64,000 nt of DNA from Tridacna crocea (lineage: Eukaryota > Mollusca > Bivalvia > Cardiida > Cardiidae): NCBI GenBank assembly GCA_943736015.1, contig OX031062.1, positions 54,858,962 through 54,922,961 of the forward strand, given 5' to 3'. Every line of letters begins with the position of its first letter. The stretch's first letter is position 1. The translations under genes were made by a program, and so were the position numbers. Below are positions 60,801-64,000 of this stretch, piece by piece. The notes under the pieces were generated by a model. That model was not told where the DNA came from. It saw only the letters and a list, made by a program, of their open reading frames with translations, and made no database searches.

Positions 60801-63263
60801 TTTTCAGTGCAATGCCCATAAAACTTGATCAGAATATTTGCCTCGATACCATGTTTGATAAATACAGAAAAACAATGATTCTATTAATTCCCCACGTAAT
60901 GAATAAAACATGAGTTTCAAAACGCTTTTAAAAGGGAAATATCCGAAACATTGAAACTCATGAACTTCTAGCATAATTGTATGTCACGATGTATCCTATG
61001 AGCCAATTAATCACCTTTCAAAGACACGTAGGCTTTTGTTGGCAATCTGTGGTGTAAAGGTGCAATATAATTTTCACTGTATTCGTTTAACCCTTCCCCA
61101 AACAAGCCCTGGTTTTTACGGTTCTGGAATAGTAGCCTTTTGAAAACATTGTGGGAAAAGGAGAAAATGCTGGTAACCAGCATTTTCTCCTTTTCCCACA
61201 ATGTTTTCTAGCCTATCATAGACAAAAAACTGCTTTCAATTTAGTCTAGTCCAAAATTTTGTCGTTTGGGAAAGGGTTAACTACATTTTTTGTATACTTT
61301 CCAACAGGTTTACCATTTATACCTGTAATAGCAGTCTTATCCATAGATCATAATATGTACATCGGAGGTCCAAACTAGTAAGTAGTGCTACTCTTTCAGG
61401 TTTTCATGCATTATACTTACTAAGTTATCACATAATTATAGATCCATAAAATCTATTTTGTTAGCTCAGCTGAGTACAACGAGCTCAAGGGGAGCGTTCA
61501 GGATCACCCTGTGCCCGTCCCACGTCGTCTGTCGTGCGTCGTCAACAGTTTCTTTAAACATCTCCGCCTAAACTACTAGGCTGATTTGGACCAAACTTGC
61601 CTGGAATGTTCCTTGAGGGCCCTCTTTGTAAACTGTTGACAGAATTTGATTCCATCAAACTCTGGTTGCCATGGCAGATTCTTTAAAAACCTTCTCCTCT
61701 GAAACCGCTGATCAGATTTCGAAATAATTCCGCAGAGATGTTCCTTGGGTGACCCTTTTCAACAATTGTTCGCGAAATTTTGATCCGTCAAGAAACATGG
61801 TTCTGGTGACCCTTTTCAACAATTATTCCAGAAATTTTGATCCATCAAGAAACATGGCTCTGGTGAATGGGGGCTGATTGCCCTATACCGAAATGAACAA
61901 ATTCCTAAAAAATCCTTCTTCTCCGAAAAGGCTTATCAGATTTTATTATAAATTCACAATGATGTGTCTTAGGTGACCCATTTCAAGAAGTGTTTGCGAA
62001 ATTTTGATGGGTCAAGAAACATGGCTGTGGTGAATGGGGGCTAATTGTTTTATATGGACATGAAGAAATTCTTAAAGATTCTTCTCTGAAACCGATGGTT
62101 AGATTTTGAAATGATTTCACAGAGATGTTCCTTTGGTGACCTTTTTCAAAACTTGTTCGCGAAATTTGGATTCTTCAAGAAACATGGCTCTGGTGAATTG
62201 GGCTACTTGCATGGTACCGAAATGAAGAAATTCGTTAAAATTCCTCTTCTCTGAAACCATAGGTCAGATTGTAAAATAGTTTCATGGAAATGTTCCTTGG
62301 ATGACCCTTTTCAAAAAGTATTCGCGAAATTTTGGTCCGTCAAGAAGCATGCCTTTGGTGAATGTGGGCTACTTGCACTAAATGGCCATTAAGAAATTCT
62401 TCTTCTCTGAAACCGATGGTTAGATTTTGAAATAAATTCACAGAAATATTCTTTTGAAATGTTTCTTGGGTGACTCTTTTCAAAAACTGTCCAAGAAATT
62501 TTGATCCATCATGAAACATGGCTCTGATGGCTGCGGGCTATATATTACACTTTACAGACATAAAGAAATTCTTTAAAAATTCTTTTTCTCTGAAACCACA
62601 GGTCAGATTTTGAAGTAATTTCACAGAAATGTTCTTTGGGTGATTCTTTTGTTCACGAAATTGTGATCTGTCACGGGGGGCGGTTATTTGCACCAGAGAC
62701 ATTAAGAGGGGTTTCTTAATTTTTCTTCTCTGGAATGGCTGGTCAGATTTTGAAATTATTTCACAGGAATGTTCCAAAGGTGACCCTTTTCAAAAAACAA
62801 CAGCAAATTGTTGGCACCTGCATGTGATGCTCTTGTTCGACTTACGTTTTTAGTCACTATCGAGCATGTGCTTTTCTTCAAGAAATTGTCATTGGGTGAT
62901 CTATCCAAAAAGTTTTTGCAGAATTCTGATTCATCAAGCCCATTTTTCATAGACCTTAGCTCAGTTTCAGTAGACTCGTTTGATGTAAATGATAATACAT
63001 AAATACTCATATAAGATTCTCTATATCTTAAATGCCTACTTATGTCAGATTCTTTATTTCTTTCAGCTGCTGGATGAGTCTTCCCGCGTTTTACTACGCC
63101 TTTGCAATACCCATAAGCCTTATCATTATGATCAATATCATCATCTTCTTCATCACTGTTGTCAGTATATTTCGGCGAGGGAAAGGTTTGCGTAGCAATC
63201 AGAAAAAACAGAAAATGGCACTGACCAATTTACAAGCGGCTATTACTAGTTTTATACTCCTTG
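36529..63263 (+). CDS. Adhesion G-protein-coupled receptor with C-type lectin domains, partial at right edge
   Basis: Twenty-one coding exons join without a phase error to 2060 codons: 36529-36577, 39304-39630, 40869-40959, 42016-44822, 45481-45675, 46734-46868, 47539-47706, 48615-48788, 50776-50977, 51572-51765, 52200-52322, 52753-52928, 53761-53907, 54648-54742, 56092-56372, 56880-57085, 57985-58137, 58609-58736, 59132-59394, 61308-61377, 63067-63263. All introns are GT-AG. Domains: signal peptide 1-22; lectin domain 1 from 59 to 1085, split by an acidic insert at about 197-1059; lectin domain 2 1095-1195; Ig-like 1205-1310; SEA-like 1320-1440; HRM-like 1450-1525; GAIN 1548-1841 with GPS at 1833-1835; TM1-TM6 1858-2060. 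Expected at the plasma membrane, cleaved at the GPS, and activated by the tethered peptide after the cleavage (family knowledge). Ligand unknown; the lectin folds suggest a glycan or matrix partner. TM7 and the tail are outside the window. Confidence 0.9.
36610..37101. mobile_element. MITE family A copy split by a SINE
   Basis: TTAACCCTTGACCACACAGC at the left is interrupted at 36632 and resumes at 36896 as ccacacagcaaaattttaga, continuing to ggtaaagggttta at 37101. The central palindrome is reduced to gattaccagcattttctcct. Confidence 0.85.
36632..36895 (+). mobile_element. tRNA-derived SINE (family S1) with 11 bp target duplication
   Basis: The head gcccgggtggctcagtggtg (A box) and gtgagttcgatacccggtt (B box), with a CAT anticodon-like loop, resembles a tRNA. 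The body includes ttcgtctctcacctctgctg and accttagctgttaaagtggc, ending attaaaccccattacaacca. It is bracketed by ccacacagcaa at 36621-36631 and 36896-36906, showing insertion into the MITE. Confidence 0.85.
37102..38385. other. Intron 1 sequence without recognised gene
   Basis: A stretch agatggcattctacaaatac (37480-37500) and aatcttcgaagaatatgaca (37793-37812) resembles 16177-16220, indicating an unclassified dispersed repeat. Nothing else identified. Confidence 0.4.
38386..38464. mobile_element. Palindrome, family F, in intron 1
   Basis: tcgtcggtttacttccaaaa and its inverse around cgtaactacagcttgtaaca; arms differ at two or three positions. Confidence 0.88.
38549..38813. mobile_element. MITE family B copy in intron 1
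   Basis: Ends tgcaacatgcaaaaagggg / cccttttcgcgtgttgca, with inner hairpins cggatcagcctgcgccgtcc and cctgaacggactgcgcaggc. Confidence 0.85.
39304..39630 (+). CDS. Receptor exon 2: first half of C-type lectin domain 1
   Basis: Residues 17-125. After a short linker rich in S, E and N, the lectin fold opens with LCRDGW (Cys60) and PICLKI (Cys80), the extra N-terminal disulfide of long-form lectin domains. TWNEAKSTC (Cys97) and GFLMKLDS follow. Donor gtgagt at 39631. Phase 1 on both sides. Confidence 0.85.
39659..39760. mobile_element. MITE family C fragment fused to MITE B-like sequence
   Basis: TTAACCCTTCACCTGCTAAG, gcgcgactcactgacagttt, then tttctgcgcatgtctactgt as in family B. Followed at 39786-39848 by a palindrome tgagtgcaacactattctaa / ttagaatagtgttgcactca around tgtaca. 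Confidence 0.65.
40167..40395. mobile_element. MITE family A copy, complete, intron 2
   Basis: TTAACCCATTACCCGACAAT ... GTGGTAAAGAGTTAA, with an intact central palindrome at about 40250. Confidence 0.87.
40466..40694. mobile_element. MITE family A, variant subfamily A2, intron 2
   Basis: TTAACCCTTTACTCCATAGA ... ATGGGGTAAAGGGTTAA. The centre is a different palindrome (aaggtgaaattgctcgtgac / gtcacgagcaatttcacctt type). A half copy lies at 41260-41387. Confidence 0.85.
40869..40959 (+). CDS. Receptor exon 3: WTG segment of lectin domain 1
   Basis: Residues 126-155. TKTWTGVHTK corresponds to the conserved W-[IVT]-G strand of C-type lectin folds and LVWDD to the following W. No EPN or QPD sugar-binding triplet is seen. 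Starts phase 1 and ends phase 2; donor gtaagtaa. Confidence 0.8.
41260..41387. mobile_element. MITE A2 half copy, intron 3
   Basis: tttcaccttttgccacaatg through accatagaaatgccttatgg to gtaaagggttaa matches the right half of 40466-40694. Confidence 0.8.
41476..41992. mobile_element. Cluster of MITE family B copies next to the giant exon
   Basis: A truncated copy (41476-41655), a complete copy (41655-41923; tggcttgcaacacac / gcgtgttgaaagcca) and a tail fragment ending gttgcaagccat at 41992. The last base is about 23 bp from the acceptor of receptor exon 4. Confidence 0.85.
42016..44822 (+). CDS. Receptor exon 4: giant exon with acidic insert inside lectin domain 1
   Basis: Residues 156-1091, 2807 bp, against 49-327 bp for the other exons. 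It starts with PWKWDSRD and QYCGYID (Cys181, third lectin-core cysteine region) and ends with LGSCETRLPSVCY (Cys1073 and Cys1081), the normal end of a C-type lectin fold. Between them are about 865 residues dominated by D, E, S, N and K, with no cysteine and no predicted fold. The block is bounded by RKKR (residues 193-196) and RLPRR (1060-1064), both furin-type motifs. A 38-residue unit is tandemly duplicated at 43016-43243. The reading frame extends upstream of 42016 only through MITE B sequence; the acceptor tttgttcacag fixes the start because it restores phase with exon 3. Donor gtaatc at 44823. Confidence 0.88.
43016..43243 (+). repeat. 114 bp (38-residue) tandem duplication in the acidic insert
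   Basis: Units 43016-43129 and 43130-43243 begin gaacttaatgcagcacagat and differ at about seven positions by eye. The period is a multiple of three, so the frame is kept. Each unit encodes ELNAAQINDDSESIQK at its start. Confidence 0.92.
45015..45110 (-). mobile_element. SINE family S2 fragment, minus orientation
   Basis: ggtgttaaagaccattttca, atatcgcggcggccagtcca and ttcaaagccactggttgctt are the reverse complement of the S2 3' part. Confidence 0.6.
45186..45396. mobile_element. MITE family C copy, complete, intron 4
   Basis: TTAACCCTCATGCTGATAAG ... AGCAGGATAACGGTTAA with the hairpin agatcaagatcagattgcac / gcagtctgatcttgtatct. TTAA and CCCT at the ends parallel family A. Confidence 0.85.
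45481..45675 (+). CDS. Receptor exon 5: first half of C-type lectin domain 2
   Basis: Residues 1092-1156. TCDDGWYGHVLLDTCFKIL with YHQAEYEC and GARLVLGDS shows the N-terminal cysteines, the helix and the G-x-L-V strand of a C-type lectin fold. The start parallels lectin domain 1 (C-x-DGW), suggesting an old domain duplication. Confidence 0.85.
46734..46868 (+). CDS. Receptor exon 6: second half of lectin domain 2
   Basis: Residues 1157-1201. KNLCRYFSE and ISCNARLEVVC supply the last three lectin cysteines. The domain is about 100 residues, shorter than usual. The W-I-G strand and the W-N-D motif are absent, so calcium-dependent sugar binding is unlikely. Confidence 0.8.
46915..46985 (-). mobile_element. 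SINE family S2 fragment, minus orientation
   Basis: atatttcggcggccaatgca and cctatccatattttcctctc; only the 3' part is recognisable. Confidence 0.5.
47539..47706 (+). CDS. Receptor exon 7: N-terminal half of Ig-like domain
   Basis: Residues 1202-1257. TTNILVCDLTN carries the first Ig cysteine and FPVLWFKDGILV the W of strand C with the usual K-D-G turn. Acceptor aatcttgcag, donor gtaggt. Confidence 0.8.
48615..48788 (+). CDS. Receptor exon 8: C-terminal half of Ig-like domain
   Basis: Residues 1258-1315. GKYWCEVWD provides the second Ig cysteine in the Y-x-C setting (here Y-W-C). It is followed by a very basic run (LTRKRSRGYD) that could be a protease site. Confidence 0.8.
48828..49050. mobile_element. 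MITE family A copy, diverged, intron 8
   Basis: ttgttggtaaaggagaaagt / cactttctgttttgccaaca, with acatgctttcagtatggacg and ggtttgttgtttggtaaaga at the right. Confidence 0.65.
49448..49591. repeat. Near-perfect long palindrome, intron 8
   Basis: Arms of about 63 bp (gttgtacggtcaggtggcag ... and the inverse ending gaccgtacaac) flank a loop with its own small hairpin (cgccttcggctcg). Only one or two arm mismatches are visible. Confidence 0.92.
49600..50300. mobile_element. Large fold-back element of family I, both arms present
   Basis: The left arm (tttccccgtggcgtacaccc, aaattacgtcatatttccaa, caattgaagagttacaatat) is followed by the inverted set (ctctttaattgagggc, gtggagggggtacgca, gattgaaatttatttcatcg). 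Total about 700 bp. Single-arm versions are at 17795-18300 and 34395-34830. Confidence 0.75.
50390..50605. mobile_element. MITE family E fragment, intron 8
   Basis: ggcataagggattaaataca, tccgtgacacattaaac and caatgagcctgtgcaggctg align with other E copies. Confidence 0.5.
50776..50977 (+). CDS. Receptor exon 9: SEA-like region, part 1
   Basis: Residues 1316-1382. An amphipathic stretch (FNMVNERFESLARTEMDLQR and RLQRYAQDIVSVYTFADNV). Together with exon 10 it resembles a SEA domain; SEA modules are found in several adhesion receptors. No cysteines. Acceptor tttcattttag. Confidence 0.7.
51572..51765 (+). CDS. Receptor exon 10: SEA-like region, part 2
   Basis: Residues 1383-1447. KPSVVEYHTYFTLN fits the SEA pattern of a serine/valine-rich strand after a turn. 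No clear G-S-V-V-V autoproteolysis motif is seen, so cleavage here is not predicted. Confidence 0.7.
52010..52061. mobile_element. MITE family A right-end fragment, intron 10
   Basis: aaggcttctatctcagggtc followed by tagtaaagagttaa. Confidence 0.6.
52200..52322 (+). CDS. Receptor exon 11: start of HRM-like module
   Basis: Residues 1448-1488. Contains Cys at VSCPATTL and INNC. With exon 12 it forms a cysteine- and W-containing module before the GAIN domain. Confidence 0.75.
52753..52928 (+). CDS. Receptor exon 12: HRM-like module, end
   Basis: Residues 1489-1547. LPAGTARCLGDFHTGAYWG and VVANDC match the G-x-A-x-R-x-C...G-x-W...C pattern of hormone-receptor motif domains, which commonly precede GAIN in adhesion receptors. 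Ends in phase 0. Confidence 0.8.
53761..53907 (+). CDS. Receptor exon 13: GAIN subdomain A
   Basis: Residues 1548-1596. Helical, e.g. LKTVKNVVQEVAHIADVA and PSDINKIADIL, as in the helical A part of GAIN. 147 bp, phase 0 at both ends. Confidence 0.82.
54127..54286. mobile_element. MITE family A copy, deleted, intron 13
   Basis: TTAACCCGTTTCAACACAAT ... TTTGGTAAAGAGTTGA with only part of the central palindrome. Another left-end fragment at 54323-54390. Confidence 0.65.
54648..54742 (+). CDS. Receptor exon 14: GAIN subdomain A, continued
   Basis: Residues 1597-1627. VVRTVNKLMEMDERKVHMA continues the helical part. Acceptor tttatcag, donor gtaaatg, phase 2 at the end. Confidence 0.8.
55775..56031. 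mobile_element. MITE family A remnants, intron 14
   Basis: ttatttctccttttcacaca (about 55790) and, further on, catttataatgtcgtcagca with attttgtcgtttggtaaaga (56005-56025). Confidence 0.55.
56092..56372 (+). CDS. Receptor exon 15: GAIN subdomain B, part 1
   Basis: Residues 1628-1721. MERFADNVKL, then beta-type segments (NVVVEIWDLKP, IATVFNSSQLIDI) and IELPKEVF, the usual 'I-x-L-P' of GAIN domains. Confidence 0.87.
56636..56843. mobile_element. MITE family D copy, intron 15
   Basis: tccgtatatcaataagatgg, agtgcaggtaagtttaagtt and gcgaaaagtgtcaaccctag ... attgacacttttcgc. Ends about 35 bp before receptor exon 16. Confidence 0.78.
56880..57085 (+). CDS. Receptor exon 16: GAIN subdomain B, part 2
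   Basis: Residues 1722-1790. NRLTMVVYRNSKLF, NSYIISASIAGKRI and LKDSVKTIFRPLK match the conserved 'S-x-I-I-S-A-S' and 'L-x-x-P-V-x-I-x-F' strands that lead into the GPS motif. Phase 0 at the end. Confidence 0.9.
57272..57432 (+). mobile_element. SINE family S3 copy, intron 16
   Basis: gagctggtgtcaactttgag, cacgagtactggtgcagttc and ccaggaagcagaatcgagag. Confidence 0.7.
57536..57875 (+). pseudogene. LINE ORF2 tail with (CTAT)n 3' end, intron 16
   Basis: One frame gives NFGGIEDEIHFILNCPFYHY, the E-x2-H-x4-C pattern of LINE protein ends, and a T-rich stretch follows. A (CTAT)n microsatellite at 57835-57872 terminates it, as is common for LINE 3' ends. Confidence 0.6.
57985..58137 (+). CDS. Receptor exon 17: GPS autoproteolysis motif
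   Basis: Residues 1791-1841. CVWWDF, GGWSSVGC, DVCLC and DHLTNFAVLL: the four cysteines and two tryptophans of the GPS are all present, and the cleavage triplet is H-L-T (1833-1835). Self-cleavage between L and T is expected, leaving TNFAVLL as the tethered agonist. Confidence 0.95.
58160..58345. mobile_element. MITE family A copy, diverged, intron 17
   Basis: taaccctttaccataaaatt, then gacaaggacaaaatcgtggt / accatcattttctcatcaat. Confidence 0.6.
58609..58736 (+). CDS. Receptor exon 18: TM1
   Basis: Residues 1842-1883. After DFYGQSKPIDEDHELSL, a hydrophobic span (SIITVIGLSFSILGLSLTII) forms TM1. The tethered segment between GPS and TM1 is about 22 residues. Confidence 0.9.
59132..59394 (+). 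CDS. Receptor exon 19: TM2 and TM3
   Basis: Residues 1884-1971. NLSLALLLSMMIFLVGI is TM2. ICLVVAVLLHYFILVSFMW then MLMEAMLQY is TM3, with the family B2 'H-Y-F-x-L-x-x-F-x-W-M-x-x-E' signature. TM3's Cys (in HYIC) can pair with the ECL2 Cys in exon 21. Confidence 0.92.
59409..59626. mobile_element. MITE family C copy, intron 19
   Basis: ttaattctaaggctgctaag, then agatcacgatcagactgcac / tgcagtctgatcatggatct, ending ttcagcaggataagggttaa. Its left end is 14 bp into the intron after exon 19. Confidence 0.85.
59785..60018. mobile_element. MITE family A copy, intron 19
   Basis: TTAAACGTTTACCACACAAT ... CTTTTGGTAAAGGGTTAA, first of a chain of three. Confidence 0.83.
60015..60391. mobile_element. 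Two chained MITE family A copies, intron 19
   Basis: The TTAA at 60015-60018 is shared with the previous copy. ccttgtggaaacatcttaga and ccttgtgggagtatcatagg open two similar halves, each with tttcaaagaaatt-tccnncatttcaattacatttgctaatg. Ends tttggtaaagacttaa. Confidence 0.7.
60420..60560 (+). mobile_element. Possible tRNA-derived SINE
   Basis: cccagtagctcaatgggtat resembles a tRNA A-box region and agggatcaatggttgg a weak B box; no paralogue in the window. Confidence 0.35.
61087..61280. mobile_element. MITE family A copy, intron 19
   Basis: TTAACCCTTCCCCAAACAAG ... CGTTTGGGAAAGGGTTAA with an intact palindrome at about 61170. Ends 27 bp before receptor exon 20. Confidence 0.87.
61308..61377 (+). 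CDS. Receptor exon 20: TM4
   Basis: Residues 1972-1994. GLPFIPVIAVLSI carries the G-x-P-x-x-P/V pattern of adhesion receptor TM4, then HNMYIGGPN enters ECL2. Only 70 bp; phases 1 and 2 fit its neighbours. Confidence 0.87.
61468..62810. mobile_element. Pearl-like element with ~165 bp tandem core, intron 20
   Basis: The leader agctcagctgagtacaacga ... cgtcgtctgtcgtgcgtcgt ... ggaccaaacttgcctggaat leads into about seven diverged units (starts near 61702, 61929, 62091, 62255, 62411, 62595, 62738). Fills most of intron 20. Confidence 0.75.
63067..63263 (+). CDS. Receptor exon 21: ECL2, TM5, ICL3 and start of TM6
   Basis: Residues 1995-2060. YCWMSLPAFYYAF has the conserved ECL2 C-W pair. IPISLIIMINIIIFFITVV is TM5, a basic loop RRGKGLRSNQKKQKM follows, and LTNLQAAITSFILLG opens TM6. 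Donor gtaggtac at 63264; the coding sequence continues past the window. Confidence 0.9.
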
Positions 63264-63319
63264 GTAGGTACATAATATACATTACATATAATTGGTTTAC
63301 AACACAATCCCCTTTTTTC

Positions 63320-64000
63320 AGCTCACCTGAGCACAAGGTTTTTAAGGCGAGCTTTTAGGATCACCCGATGTCCGTCATGCGTCGTCCGTCGTCAACAATT
63401 TTTTTAACATCCATTACTCCTAAACCCCAGGGTCAATTTGGACCAAACTTGGCTGGAATGTTCTTTGGAAGGTCCTTTTTAAAGACACGTTCACAGAATT
63501 TTATTCCATCAAAAACTCTGATGCCATGCCAACCAAATGGAATTTTACAAGAAATTCTTTAAAAATCTTCACCTCTGAAACCGCTGGTCGGATTCTTAAA
63601 CAATTTCACAGAGATGTTTCTTGGGTGACCCTTTTCAATCACTGTTCGCGAAATTTTGATCCGTCACGAGACATGGTTCTAGTGAATGGGAGCTACTTGC
63701 ACTATACAGAAATGAAGAAAAAAATCTTCTTCTCTTAAGCGGCTGTTCAGATTTTTTATTTTAATTTCAAAGACATGTCCCTTGGGTGATCTTTTGAAAA
63801 AAATGTTCGAGAAATTTTGATCCGTCAATAAACATGGCTCTGGTGATTGGGGGCTACTTGTACTATACGGTAATGAATACGGAAATGAAGAAATTCTAGA
63901 AATTCTTCTTCTCTGAGACTGCTGGTCAGATTTTAAAATGATTTTACAGAGATGTTCCTTGGGTGACTCTTCTCAAAATTTGTTCGAGTAATTTTGATCC
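63320..64000. mobile_element. Second pearl-like element, truncated by window edge
   Basis: agctcacctgagcacaaggt, ggcgagcttttaggatcacc and tccgtcatgcgtcgtccgtc begin it. ~165 bp units start near 63579, 63740 and 63917. Same unit as 1-660. Confidence 0.78.

Overview
The window reads as nuclear DNA of an invertebrate animal, most likely a heterodont bivalve mollusc (inference). It is AT-rich, has spliced genes with GT-AG introns, and is packed with short fold-back transposons, tRNA-derived SINEs and 'pearl'-type elements (~165 bp tandem cores followed by an ACGG microsatellite), a combination known from bivalves. There are no operons, Shine-Dalgarno sites or CRISPR arrays.

Layout. Positions 1-660 carry a ~165 bp tandem array and 1100-1660 a second, unrelated one. 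A decayed Ty1/copia retrotransposon (3605-8014) has two 204 bp LTRs, a 5 bp target duplication and a primer site for initiator tRNA-Met. It sits inside an older fold-back element and its integrase core is internally deleted. From 8 to 36 kb I recognise no host gene. The sequence is a mosaic of several palindromic MITE families, GATA minisatellites, SINEs, non-LTR retrotransposon tails, a pearl-like element (26.4-27.6 kb) and a spaced series of CCATGG-centred X-box-like palindromes (20.05-20.90 kb).

From 36529 to the right edge one large plus-strand gene is visible as 21 coding exons (2060 codons, still open at the edge). All intron phases agree. It encodes an adhesion-class G-protein-coupled receptor: signal peptide, C-type lectin domain 1, C-type lectin domain 2, an Ig-like domain, a SEA-like region, a hormone-receptor-like (HRM) module, a GAIN domain with an intact GPS site, then transmembrane helices 1-6. 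TM7 and the cytoplasmic tail lie beyond the window.

The most unusual feature is in lectin domain 1. A single 2.8 kb exon inserts about 865 acidic, cysteine-free residues between the two cysteines that normally form the inner disulfide. The insert is bounded by two furin-like basic motifs (RKKR and RLPRR), so it may be cut out like a proinsulin C-peptide, leaving a two-chain lectin head. It also contains a recent 38-residue tandem duplication.

The receptor's introns are filled with the same MITEs, pearl-like arrays and LINE fragments as the gene-poor half. One MITE ends about 20 bp from the acceptor of the giant exon, and a SINE is nested inside another MITE in intron 1.
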